DNA of 64,000 nucleotides, taken from contig JAGTWJ010000003.1 of the NCBI GenBank assembly GCA_020064725.1, positions 2,542,001 through 2,606,000 on the forward strand, read 5' to 3'. A model generated the notes under the pieces. The model saw nothing but the letters and a program-made list of their open reading frames with translations. It did not search any database and was not told the origin of the DNA. This DNA is from Drechslerella dactyloides. Lineage: Eukaryota > Ascomycota > Orbiliomycetes > Orbiliales > Orbiliaceae. Position numbers and translations under genes: made by a program. Below, one piece after another: positions 1 through 11,483 of this stretch (positions within the stretch are counted from its first letter, which is position 1; each line of letters starts with the position of its first letter).

Positions 1-2591
1 GCCTCCCAACGGCCTGCAGGTGCAGCTTATTGGATGCGAGTCAACGGAAAGATCCGACCTGCAGCTCTGCCTACACCAAGAATGACCCTGGATGGCAGTA
101 TCGATGGGAGCCGGCCTTGATTTCGATTGGGGGTCGATTCGACTAAGGCAACTTTCCCCGATGCGCTATGCACCCCCGGACGAAGTATGCTGCTGTCAAG
201 TTGTTCCCACAGGATCGATCCCGGAGCTAGCTACTACAGGCCCGTCCTGTGAATATCGCCCTGCGCAATATCCATGGACCAGGGCCATCGAAGACATGGC
301 GCGATGGCTACTAGCTTGCTCCGCGGACGGAATTTACAGAGAGGGAAAGGTACATACTGGACCCCATAATTATTTTTCTTTTCTCCTCAAATCCATCCTA
401 CCGGTCTAGCAGAGATGGTAATAGATATCTGAAGCCTTATCCAATCATTTCATTTTCGGTTTTCTCTTCTTCTCCCTTGTATCAACTCTTACCATCCCCG
501 GTGCTGCTGCTGCGCCTTTATTTTACCTGGTCTTGGGGGCCCGACAGCAAACTGATAGCGTTTACCTCGCCTCTCTGCTTTTCTCATCTTGACCGCTATT
601 TTACTTGATTACTATATCTTACCACATGCGGGGCAGTCTGAGATCGAAATAACGGGAGAACGTCTCGATCACCTGCAATCAGATCGTATCGAATCCTCGA
701 TTGAATCCAACTTTCCAGGAACAACTCCAAGATAAAAACAAATAATTGGCGAGAGCCGACCCCGCTTTGAAAGCCTGGACTGTAAGTGACCTGTCGATAC
801 TAGCTCTATTCCACATCGATTGGCCCTCTGTGCCACGGGGTTTTCCGGTGTTAGAGCTGTGGTCCTGGGAAACACTTTGGTTCGTCCCCAAGACAAAGAG
901 TCTGAGGAGAGCGCATGGGAGCAGTTCAACTACCCCTCCCTTCGACCAAGGATTCTACGCACCTTCACACAGCAATCTCCGCAAGTTAAAGTGGGCAAGC
1001 GAACAAAAAGAAAAATCGCACACTGCCTTCCGAGCTCCCTATAGTTTTCTCCCTCGTGCTCCTGAATAAGCTGTTAGTTGGACTGCCCCGTCTACGTCGG
1101 TTAACACCAGAAACTTCAGCAGATCGAGAGAATCCAGTTGCATTACGGGAGGGAAAGAGGCTTAGTCGACTCTTCATCGTTTCTGTTAGTTGTCCCTATC
1201 ACACTGTTGGAGATTCTGCACCGTTGGCAGGTTCCTGGGGTAGCTCTGTTGCTGACTTTTGGTCCAAGCTCACATCTCTTGATACACCGCCCTCAAATCG
1301 GCAGACTGGCTCGCTCCAGCACAAAGCAACAGCAGAGAAGGGGAGTTACGCACCACGCTATCTTTTCAAACATCTGAAACGTGGCGATGGACATAACAAG
1401 AGTCTAGTGCATATTCCCCGGCTTGAGATCTTCTTGGTAGGTTGCCGCCGCGACTCAGTCGACCAGCTCCGATCAATCTTGTATTCCAAAAGTTAGCTCA
1501 CGCATGTCGATATTCCAATGCTAATATCCCTTCCGGTACTTTGGAACGCTAATTAGCCAATTAATTAGCTAGCCAAGCAAAATATTGTTGCAGGCGAATT
1601 TAACGTCTACACGTTTGGTTTTAATTCCCCGAGCGACGAGGGTGTCTACCTGACGAATTGATCGAGCGAGCGAGCGAGCGATAATATATCGATTACCAAA
1701 GCATATCTGCACGCGAGCCGCCGTGCCGTTGTAAGAGCTAGGTACCAGTTGAACTAGTGTTCTTCCAGAACGCCGAAACGAACGGGAACGATTCGAAACG
1801 TCTACCGGCATAACTCAATATCGCCTGTCTTCGCCTACCCTCGGTATCCAGTTACTCATCGAGGGTCTCAGTTTTCCCTCGTTCCCCTTGCGTGTCTCTT
1901 TGAGGCACAACGTTGCTACCAACCCGCACGGAACGACAATAGAACCGACGACACAGAAGCGGGACACCAGAGATCGGTCTGTTACTTGGAAATCAAATCC
2001 GTTGCGCCACCAACTATCCGCAGATTGTTTCCGGATGCACATATGTGCCCAGGGCAAGCACGACTCAGGTCGACCGGTCCGCCGCCACGTGCTACAAAGA
2101 AAAGCCGCCATCTAGAAGCGCGTTTGTTTCCAATTCATCAGAGCAAAGCGCACAACAGCAGTACAACCCTGTCGCGTCTTGAGCGAGACCTGCCATCGAA
2201 AGCAGCGGCTTCCCGCGCTTCTCCAGATAGCGGACCCGGACTCTCATCGATCTTTCCACTCGGAAGCCGAGCGCCCAAGCAACGTTTACCCCCAACAAAT
2301 TTATCCCACAAATAGAGCATCTTATCTCATTTCATCCGGTGTTCTTTTGTTCTCTTCTTCTCTTTCTCCCATAGCCTTTGTGTAGCAGGCGCATTTTCTA
2401 CTCAGCTCATATCCCGGATCTCGCTGTCAATGTGCTTCACAGCTGCTCTGCAATCCGTGATAGTTCCTGCGTTGCCTTCATATTAATTTACCACACTCAA
2501 CACGCACGCGATTGCTTCAAGACCGTCAGCTACTGTCAAAGCAAAAAAGAATTCGGCTTCGGCAGTGCGGTCATCGAAGATACCGATAAAA
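1..2591. other. Left-edge non-coding region / probable long leader of the HMG gene
   Basis: I recognise no gene here. Short open frames exist, the longest at 92-409 (105 codons), but none shows a known domain, a good splice structure or fungal-like codon use. The first 120 bases could be the 3' end of a gene that starts left of the window; this is unproven. A pure GAGC tetranucleotide run lies near 1663-1681. A CT-rich stretch around 2340-2375, typical of fungal transcription starts, lies about 230 bases before the HMG start codon. Long 5' leaders are known for Ste11-type genes in fission yeast, so part of this region may be transcribed. Confidence 0.5.
1663..1681. repeat. (GAGC)n microsatellite
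   Basis: A perfect tandem GAGC tetranucleotide of about 4-5 units, followed directly by an AT-rich stretch. It lies in presumed leader or intergenic DNA of the HMG gene. Confidence 0.85.
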
Positions 2592-4771
2592 ATGTCACGA
2601 GAAGGTCCCATGAACGAGTTTGAGGGATCTATTGATTTTCTCGGGAGACCATCCATATCCAGAGCTTCGTCAATGATCGAGTTCTATTCTCCCATGCATC
2701 AAGTACCATGCAGTTTCTACTCACCAACCCCCACGACTTACTCTACCGACGAATGCATGACACCGGACTATAGCATCTCAGAATATGTAAGTTGTCAGAT
2801 CCGATCCACTATCGCCGCTGTCAATCATCATTTTGGGTGATGTTGATACTAAGAATTTGATATGTGCAGGAATATGACCACTCGTATCAACAGCCAGTGC
2901 AACAGATCTCGATCTCTCGGCAGAAAAACCATGTGAGTATCGGCCGCAATTCTAACTCAGAATTAATAAGAGGCTAATATACTGATTTACCTTACCAGTA
3001 TCATCTTCCAGGGAAGTGTGGGGGAAGCCTCCAACCAGCTGTGGATCGAGTGTGCCCTACAAGCGCGTATGTTGGGCAGGAACATGTAAATGTACGTACT
3101 AGATGTGAACACGATCTCCAAATGCTTCATTCGAGGATGCTGATGTTCCGATACCAGTATTCACCGGCACGGGTAACAATTGAGGCGCCGCCCACGCCAA
3201 CATCGTTCACAGAAGGCCCAGTAGCAAGAAACACCGGGGAAGCCGCGACTCAGCCAAGATCGAACAAAAGATCGAATTCCGATACGAAGTCTCCGGCACA
3301 GCTAGAGAAAGAATCGCCAAAACTCGAATCAAGGGCTGACAACAAGTCAAAGCCGCCAAAGAAACGCAAACCGGCAGCGGCCTCCAAAGCGGAGAAGCCA
3401 AAAGTACCAAAGCTGGATAAGCCGCTTAGTGAACTAACGAAAGACTACATGGATCTCCCAATCCGGGATATGGAAAGATGGGTCCACAGAAGTGTTGAAG
3501 AAAGAAGGAAAGAAGTCGCCAAAAGGGATGGGCATGTTGCAAGACCCATGAACTCCTTCATGCTCTACAGGTCTGCTTTTGCCGAGAGGACAAAGATGTG
3601 GTGTCTGCAGAACAACCATCAGGTCGTTTCATCCGTATCCGGTGCGAGTTGGCCGCTGGAGCCTGCTTGGATCAGAGAGAGGTACAACGAGCTGGCAAGA
3701 ATCGAGAGGATCAACCACCAAGCAGCTCATCCCGGATACAAGTTTTCTCCAAGCAAGAACCAGCCACCACCCCCACGACGAAGAAAGACCTCCTCGGACG
3801 CCGAGGACGAAACAGAGTTGTATTCGACCGATGTAGATGATGACTCCGAAGACCGTGAGCCCGAGCCAATACTAATCCCGCAACCAGTCCCCGCTAAAAA
3901 GCAATCTTCAAGGCAGCGGCCCAAATCGGGAGAAACGAAGAAACGGCCGCCGCCGCTCGAAGAGGCGGCCGTGGCGAAGAGGCTGTTGGCGGTATCACAC
4001 GAGCAGCCCTTGGATATGAACATGAATACGGGCATGAACATGAATCTCAAGTTTCAGACAGGGGCTCAAAAGTCGTCGTACGAGGCGCTCAACCCAGGCA
4101 GACCGCCACCAGTCAGCATGACCTCCGCCGATATGAGCGGGACGTACTACGAGACAGTCGTCAGACCGACAGCTTCTGCTGGTGCCGGGAATGCGATGAT
4201 CGAAGACGTTACCGTCCGAAAGACTGCAGCACCCACAGCGACAATGTCAATATCCATCAAACAAGCACTGGAAGCACGTCCAAAGCAGGAAGAGCATCTA
4301 TATTCCTCTCCGGGGCAACAGCAGCAACAGCAACAGCGACTATCGCAAGAACCTCCCGCCCCACCAAAGCAAGATCCGTCCGCAATGGAGCAGAATTTTT
4401 GCGTGTACTCTCAAGAACCTACGCCCGAGGTGGACTTTGAACACTACCGCGGCCTGCTCGAGCAACAAGTGATGCAAAACATAGCAGCTCAACAAGCTTA
4501 CCTGCTCGGCCGTGGCGCCGGCAATGTTCAGCCTTCCTACGGATTTGTTCCGCCGGGCCTCGCATACGTATATCCCACTCCTGTGGGTAGCTACAGCAGC
4601 ACGGATGGCGGCGATGTGAATATGACGGGAATAGTCAACTACGACGAAACTGGAGGGCCTATGTGGCATTCAGCTGACGGGAATGGAAATGTCTACCAAG
4701 GCGAGCTGCAACCTCACCCACAATTGCACCCGCAGAACGGGTTTCAGTATGATGAGTGGCTTGCAGAGTAG
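2592..4771 (+). CDS. HMG-box (MATA_HMG type) transcription factor, Ste11/FMF-1-like
   Basis: Model: exons 2592-2786, 2870-2932, 2999-3091 and 3158-4771, 654 aa. All junctions keep phase 0 with GTAAGT, GTGAGT and GTACGT donors. The third intron (3092-3157) is 66 nt, stop-free and holds a CTGAT branch site, so it could be missed. The HMG box lies at about residues 244-315, starting RPMNSFMLYR and ending HPGYKFSPSK. The N-flank (PIRDMERWVHRS) is conserved in a filamentous-ascomycete family. The rest is low complexity: a KPPKKRKP basic stretch that could be a nuclear signal, a Gln run, and a Tyr/Gly-rich tail. Family knowledge: HMG proteins of this kind (fission yeast Ste11, Neurospora FMF-1, Podospora PaHMG5) control sexual development. 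The exact orthology is my inference. It does not match the canonical MAT1-2-1 box. No MAT neighbours (APN2, SLA2, COX13) are present. Confidence 0.82.
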
Positions 4772-5499
4772 GGTGGGTATAGCTTGCGTCGGGATGCTTT
4801 AGGGAGGGTTCGATCGGGAGAGATGAAGCCGTCAATACGGGTTATCGGATTCTGAATCTACAAGAGGGTGATTTATGACATATTGGACATCTGGTCACCA
4901 CATAGTTTAGTAATGTTAATAAAATATAACTCACAGGCAATTTGATGGGATGTGGCTATTTCAGCAATGAAGTACTGGCAGCATTGCTTTGCATTGACAT
5001 GGAGGCGATTTTTCTTTCTCTCGAGACTAGGATCAAAGCCAGTTTCTGTTTTGTATCTGTAACATACTTGGTCAGCTAGTATTGATATATCTCTTGGAAG
5101 TCGTGGCGGCGATATTATCGAGCTGTATTGGCATGGCACCTGGGAGCTGTGTGTCGTTATAATTAGGCTGTGCACCTGTCAGTGCCTTGAAACAATGCAA
5201 TTCAATGGAGACCAGCCTCGAGGCCAGCCTTTGGAATATCAGAGCTGAATATTATCTGACCTCTAGAAGCACAAGATTATGGTTGACTATGCTTTATCGA
5301 ACCAGCTTCGAGAAACAGCCTCCGCCTGGGAGCTCCCGCTGAGGCTTGTTTGCCTGTGCATTCGCATTTTCCTGTGTCAACGCATCTTTGGAGGCCTTGT
5401 TTCCAATTGGACCCGCCAATCGCGCCTCCTCTCAACATCAACTTCATCCACCTTTGCAGTCTACGAAAGTACAAGCGAACGAGGCATAATCGAGGCAGG
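4772..5499. other. Intergenic: HMG 3' end and PSF1 promoter
   Basis: This is the 3' flank of the HMG gene followed by the PSF1 upstream region. It is AT-rich around 4860-4980, fitting a 3' UTR and polyadenylation zone. No further gene is visible. Confidence 0.6.
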
Positions 5500-6320
5500 A
5501 TGTACGGAGAACTGGGGAACAAACTGGTGAGTGTCAATCCCCCACCATCTTCTCCATAGCTTTCCAGGGCGGAAGAGCCAACTTTGGGAGTGCAGGTTAC
5601 CCACGCGAAACGCACGCTGGCTCTCAACCAGCTCCCGCCGTACCAAGCGGACATCGTGCGCGCTGTGACGCGCGAAGTACACGATCTGAACCAGGATATC
5701 AATGAAATTACAAACTCCTATCATGGGGACTTTAACCCTTCGGCCGACCCGGCTGCGGCGTGTGCGCTACTGGTCCATTACCTCTGCGTGAGGAGAAACA
5801 AGCGATGCCTGCTAGCATACCACCGAGTGAGGGCAGAGAAGATCGAGCAGATGTGCTGGAACGGGATGGACGTGATGGAACAGGTGCAAGCTGCCAGAGT
5901 GGGCGCGGAAGGCGAGGAGGATGTGGGTGCCCCGGCGGCTGCGGCGACTTTGGCTCACGCGTTGAGTCCGGAAGAAGACGAGTACGCGAGGCAATATGGC
6001 GATATGCTGGCGGCGTATAAGGGCCATTGGACCGACATCGATCTCACGGGCAGTTTGGAGCCTCCGAGGGATCTGTTCATCGATGTCCGCGTGCTCAAGG
6101 ATGCGGGTGAGATTCAGACAGAGTACGGGTAAGATTTTTCTCTCTCTTCTCTCTCCTTCGACTCGATCTCTGCTTCTGGAAGCGAGCATGGAACGAAAGC
6201 ACCAGACGACTGACGTTAGTTTCCAGAGCAATCACGCTATCGAAGAACAGCCAGTTCTTTGTGAGACAGGGCGACGTCGAGCGATTGATCAAGCAGGGCT
6301 TCCTGCAGAAGTTGAGCTAG
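5500..6320 (+). CDS. PSF1: GINS complex subunit Psf1 (DNA replication)
   Basis: Model: exons 5500-5526, 5596-6128 and 6227-6320, 217 aa, the usual length for the family. Exon 1 is only 27 nt and gives MYGELGNKL, the standard Psf1 start; it joins VTHAKRT in exon 2. Hallmarks seen: LPPYQADIVRAVTREV near the N terminus, RRNKRCLLAYHRVRAEK in the GINS A-domain, the block DLTGSLEPPRDLFIDVRVL, and a C-terminal B-domain ending GDVERLIKQGFLQKLS. An Ala/Gly/Glu-rich linker of variable length separates the blocks. Psf1 joins Sld5, Psf2 and Psf3 in GINS, which activates the Mcm2-7 helicase with Cdc45 at replication forks in the nucleus. The 69-nt first intron falls right after the ninth codon, so the true start is easily missed. 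Confidence 0.95.
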
Positions 6321-7673
6321 GACGTCACTCGTATGTGTGTCCATGTATGTACGCATTCACGCATGTATGTAAGTGCACTGCATCCAGGCCGGGAGACGTA
6401 CGACGTTCCATCAACCACGAGACTATACCATCAATGCAGACGAGAACGCCGTGCCGTGCAGCACCAGTTCCATGCACGTTAGACATGGATTCTGGACGGA
6501 TCCGAACCTATCAGGTGGCCGTAGCCTGCACACCGCTGAAGCGACCACTTGCAGGAAAAACGGCCGAGCATCGACTCCACCACGATCCACCGCTAGCTGC
6601 ATCATTTCCCTGCCCGACGAGACCGTTGACATTCCACCACGAAGGAAAAACTCAAAACGGCGAACGAAAATATTTTTCACCGAGCAAGGGAGCCGGTAGG
6701 CTCCAAAAGCAAAGCGGCGGAGGCGAAGACAGGCACGGCCGTGAGCCAGTCAGAGCGCAGGAATGGTGCAAGCATGTCCCCGGCTGCAGTGCGCTCTTTG
6801 CCCGGCATCTTGAATGGCTCGAGTATCCACCCTTGCACGGCATTATTCCGTGCTCCATCCATCACGTCCAGCAGGCGGATTTCAATATCGAGGTACTCGA
6901 TACATATTCACACTTCCGCCTCACCGTCGATGGTACCCCACGCACCAACGAAAGCAAGCTTGCTGCCCGCCCAGTTTCCAGTTCGCTCCATCGCGCAGTC
7001 GAAAGCGGCATCCGGCTCTTGCTTTTCCGGCTCGCACCTGCTCAATTGGTGCAAAGTGCTGGTGCCAGTGCCGGGTTTTGTCTCTGCGCTTCTTGAGTAT
7101 ATCTACAGAGCAAGAAGTGTTAAGGCTGTTCTGGTTGAGCACAGTGCCCCGGCGGCTACCGTGCAACACAAAAGGTGCGCTCCGTTACGTTTCCCTTTGC
7201 GCATTCCGGCGCAGCCTCCAACGTCCCTCCCACCGTGGCGACCCAATGCATTGGTGCAGACTGCCCTGTCCGACGACACCTCCCGTCCCTCGCCTCCCTC
7301 CCTATTCATCCCCTTCGTTTCCTTCTTCACCACGGCTTCCTTCGTTCTGGCCGCGCGTTCCGTTCTTGCCTATGGATGCAGCGTTGCGTCATAACTACTT
7401 CGTCTAGCTAACTCGCATCCAGCCCACAGGCCTGTTGGCTGTATTCCACATGCGCGCCGTCCGGTGAAGTTGATTGCGCCATTTGGCTCTTCGATTCTCT
7501 AACCTCAGCCAGACCTTGGACACCGCTCTCGGGAGTTTTCTAGCTTGACAGCTGCAATCAAAGTGTGTGTACCACAAGTTCCTCCCGCCGCTACAACATG
7601 CAGACGCGGTTCAGTTTGGCTCATTGCATCGCGTAGGATAGCCACACCCTGGTCATGATACACCGGACACAAC
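6321..7673. other. Intergenic: PSF1 3' flank and promoter of the VSB1-like gene
   Basis: Several long open frames overlap here in different frames (for example 5996-7096 and 6741-7407). They lack domains and look like chance frames in stop-poor sequence. A CT-rich tract at about 7270-7345 is a likely transcription start zone for the downstream transporter. Confidence 0.55.
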
Positions 7674-10600
7674 ATGCCTCGCTCCACATCCCGCACTGTA
7701 AATATGCCCGAGAATGAATCGGCGGCATCTAGGGTGGGTCTTCATGGTCGTCCGTCATCGTCTGTCGGACCCACTCGGAACGGGCAGCGTGAGGAGTTGC
7801 TGCAGCCACTGTCCTATTCTTCGCCGCATCGGATGAGAGATTTTGAGCGCCCGTCTGTAAGATCATACGTCCATGGATCATGGTACAATCATCAACGTAA
7901 GTAGTTTCATCACATATTGTAATTCGTGTATTCTTTATAAACCGTCCTTGGTTTCACCTCTCAGCTATCAATGGCACATATCCTCCAACATGTTAACCTA
8001 TCGCCCGCTTACAGACAGCCCTGATCAGCATAATTGGGCTGCCCACGGAGCAGAAACAATCAGAAACGAGACGGCGGAGTTAGCCTCGCTGGCAATCTCG
8101 ACCGCTTCTTCCTACAAAACCAGCTTCGATAACACCCAGGGAGACCTATCATCTGCTCTCGCTACATTCCCTCGAATCGATCGAGCTGCGTCTGCAGAGA
8201 GCCCAGTTCTCTTAGGGCTGCGATCTGCACAGCCCACTCCATCAACAGAAATAACAAATGTAGACGGCGCAAGTTCGCCCTCGTTAGAAGATTACGGCAG
8301 GTCTCCTGGGCCATCCCATCTAACCCGGCTACTTCGATATTCACCCCCAGAGGATCTTATTGCAGGGTCGGAAAGACCACCGAGCACCTTCGATGCACGC
8401 AATGATGATCAATTCGGGTCCGAAGGAACGGGGGCGACGGAGAGAGACGGCCTCTTGTCATTCCAAGGAACAACTAGCCGCCATCGACCTTCATACAATT
8501 CTGTGTCGGCAAATGAAGTCGAAGCGCAGAGGAGCAATGACGCCAGTAGGAAGTACAGTCCTACGCAAGAAAGGGCGACGAGAACCGCATACGTCCGCTC
8601 CTTAGCCATGCGAATCACCTCGCCTAAGTCTTGGGACCGGAGAACTATATGGCAGAATGCTATTGTAACACCCGTCAACACCTTGCCCGCTGTAATTCTT
8701 GGCCTTCTACTGAACGTCCTTGACGGGCTTTCGTACGGTATGATTCTATTTCCGTTGGGCGAAGCAATCTTCAGCGACTTGGCCCCGGATGGACTATCGA
8801 TGTTCTATGTCAGCTGTATTGTCTCCCAGCTTGTCTACTCCTGCGGCTTCAGTAGATTCGCGGGAGGTGTCGGATCCGAGATGATCGAGGTCGTTCCGTT
8901 TTTTCACAAAATGGCATATACAATTCTCAGCGAGGTGGGGAGAGACCGCCCCGAAGTCGTCCTCTCAACAACAATATTTTCGATGGCAATAAGCTCCATC
9001 CTCACGGGACTGGTTTTCTTCCTCTTGGGATATATGAAATCCGGTTCGCTCATCGGATTCTTCCCACGGCATATATTAGTCGGCTGTATTGGAGGAGTTG
9101 GGTGGTTTTTGATCGCAACTGGTGTTGAGGTAGCTGCACGTCTGGATACTTCAATGGAATACAACCTTGACACTCTACAACAACTATTTTCCCTCCCGAC
9201 GCTATTCATGTGGATGCTGCCTCTGGCACTGGCGATCTCACTTCTGGTCATCTTACATTTTGTCAACCACCCCTTCACTGTTCCGATCTTCTTTATCACA
9301 GTGCCTGCGATCTTCTATATCGTCGTCTCGGCCGTTCCCTCTCTCACTATTGAGGGTTTACGAGAATCGGGATGGATTTTCGACGCCCCGACATCCGGTG
9401 TCCCGTTCTGGCATTTCTATACTTTATATGGTGCGTATACCACAGAACCCCTTGATGGAAGCCATCGAAGCTAATATGGGTGGTGGATGGCAGATTTTTA
9501 TGCAGTTGACTGGGAAGTAATACTTAAAAATGTACCAGCGATGTTTGCCCTGACATTTTTTGGGATTCTCCACGTCCCTATCAACGTGCCGTCGCTTGGT
9601 TTATCTTTGAATATGGATAATGTCGATGTCGATAGAGAATTGATTGCCCATGGCGTTTCAAACGCTCTATCAGGGTGTGTCGGAAGTATACAGGTGAGTT
9701 CAATGCCTACGACCCCACTCCGAGCTACGCTAATACCATCTCCTAGAATTATCTCGTTTACGCCAACAGTGTGCTCTTTATTCGTAGTGGGGGGAACAGT
9801 CGGCTTGCTGGTATCATGTTGGCTTTCGGAACGACGGCAATCTGGATGGCTGGCCCCGGCGTTATTGGCTATATCCCGGTGCTGGTAGTTGCATCCTTGA
9901 TCTTTATGCTCGGCATTGAATTGCTGAGGGAGGCTGTGTACGACACCTGGGGAAAGCTCCATATGTTCGAGTATCTCACCGTAAGCTTTCTCTCCAAACG
10001 TTTTCGCTTTAGGTGAAGTTGCGGTTCTAATTATCGTAGGTATGTGCTATTGTTTTTACAATGGGCGCCTACGACTTTGTTATCGGGATCTTTGTCGGAA
10101 TTCTCCTCGCATGCGTGACGTTCGTTATCCAGGCTAGTCAGAAGTCAGCGATCCGCGCCACTTACACCGGTGCTATTGCTCGTTCGACCGTTCGCCGGCA
10201 TCCGTTCCAACAGCGTTTCCTGAAACAAGTCGGCCCGCAAATATATCTGTACAAGTTAGCCGGTTATATATTCTTCGGGACAATTTCGACGGTCGAAAAC
10301 AGCATCTTGGATCTACTCAATGAGCGAAATTTCAGCGAGCGGCCCATAAGATTTCTTATCCTTGACATGACGTATGTTCGCGGAATCGACTTCTCTGCGG
10401 CCGAAACGTTCGTGCGAATACGGAGGGCACTGAAAAAGCGCAATATCACCCTAATACTGAGCGGAATCGTTCCTAATGGCGACGTTGACATCGGCTTGCA
10501 AGGGGTTGGTATCTGGGGCGACGAAGAGAACGTTAGGCTATTCCCGGATCTAAACGAAGCACTCGAGTGGTGTGAAAATGAGTTCCTGAGAGCTTATTAT

Positions 10601-11483
10601 GCCCAGAAAGACCCCAAAGTGGCACAACACGTGCATTTGGGTACGTAATGCATACCTTGGTCGTAAACCGCGAGTTGAAGCTTGCTAACAGCGTTTCAGA
10701 AGTGCCGGACCGGCACAGGAACGGTGCTGCAAGCATAGATGCGATGAGCAATTCCCCACGAATCAACCAATTGAGGGTAGCAGCAACCACGACTCTGAAG
10801 GAAACCGAAGCATCGACATCGAGGTGGTCGAACTTTAAGCAGCCACTCCCTCTGCTATTGCAGACATTCCAGGAGAGGACTGGCGAAAACGAAGACTTCT
10901 GGTTCAAGGCAGTTGAATTTTTCGAGAAAAAGTCGTTCTTGAAGGGCACGGTTTTGTTCCGGCGAGGGGTATGCGGCTACCATCCCATTGCGTTGGGGGC
11001 GAAGTAAACTGACAGGAGCGTTGAAGGATTTTGCCTCGGAATTCTACCTAGTTCAGGACGGGCTTCTCCGCGCGGAGTATGACCACCAGACTGGCAAGTA
11101 TTGTAAGTTCTCCGATGAAGCTTTGCTAAGGATATCGTGATGGGATTGCTGACTCCGAGAAGACGAAAGTATAACGGCGGGTACAACGTGCGGCGAGCTG
11201 CCATTCTTCTCTGAGACTCCGAGAACTGCGACGGTGGTTGTCGAGAGGGACTGCATTACCTGGACGATGGACCGGGAACGGTGGCTGAAGCTTCAGGAGC
11301 TGCATCCAGATATCGCTAGTGAGCTTTATCGCCTGGCGCTGAAGCTCACGACTGAGCGGATGGACGCCATTACAAGTATGTTGTCCCCATGTGTAGATTG
11401 ATCAATGATTTGAGATCCCGAAAAGTCACTAATGCATCCTGAATTGGGGAACCGCAGCTTATATTCTTACGAGAGCCGGTTGA
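7674..11483 (+). CDS. VSB1: SulP-family vacuolar transporter with STAS and cyclic-nucleotide-binding domains (Vsb1/YGR125W type)
   Basis: Model: nine exons 7674-7896, 8015-9430, 9494-9693, 9747-9980, 10040-10640, 10700-10968, 11027-11102, 11163-11375 and 11458-11483, 1085 aa; all phases agree. A disordered Ser-rich N-terminus of about 290 residues precedes about a dozen membrane segments (roughly 295-725) starting LPAVILGLLLNVLDGLSYG. A STAS domain (about 755-880) carries RFLILDMTYVRGIDFSAAE. A cyclic-nucleotide-binding-like domain (about 955-1070) holds FYLVQDGLLRAEYD and GTTCGELPFFSETPRTATV. Yeast YGR125W/Vsb1 has the same three-part layout and is needed for vacuolar storage of basic amino acids. 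A plain plasma-membrane sulfate permease lacks the C-terminal domain. The sixth intron ends at GAAG (11026), chosen because it alone restores the frame into DFASEFYLV. A second ATG lies at 7704. Confidence 0.9.

Noticed and set aside
2592..4771. Interpretation of the HMG gene as the mating-type gene MAT1-2-1
   Set aside because: The HMG box sequence differs from the canonical MAT1-2-1 box and no usual MAT neighbours are present.
5996..7096. 366-codon open frame on +
   Set aside because: It starts inside the PSF1 coding exon in another frame, has no domain, and overlaps other open frames of similar length.
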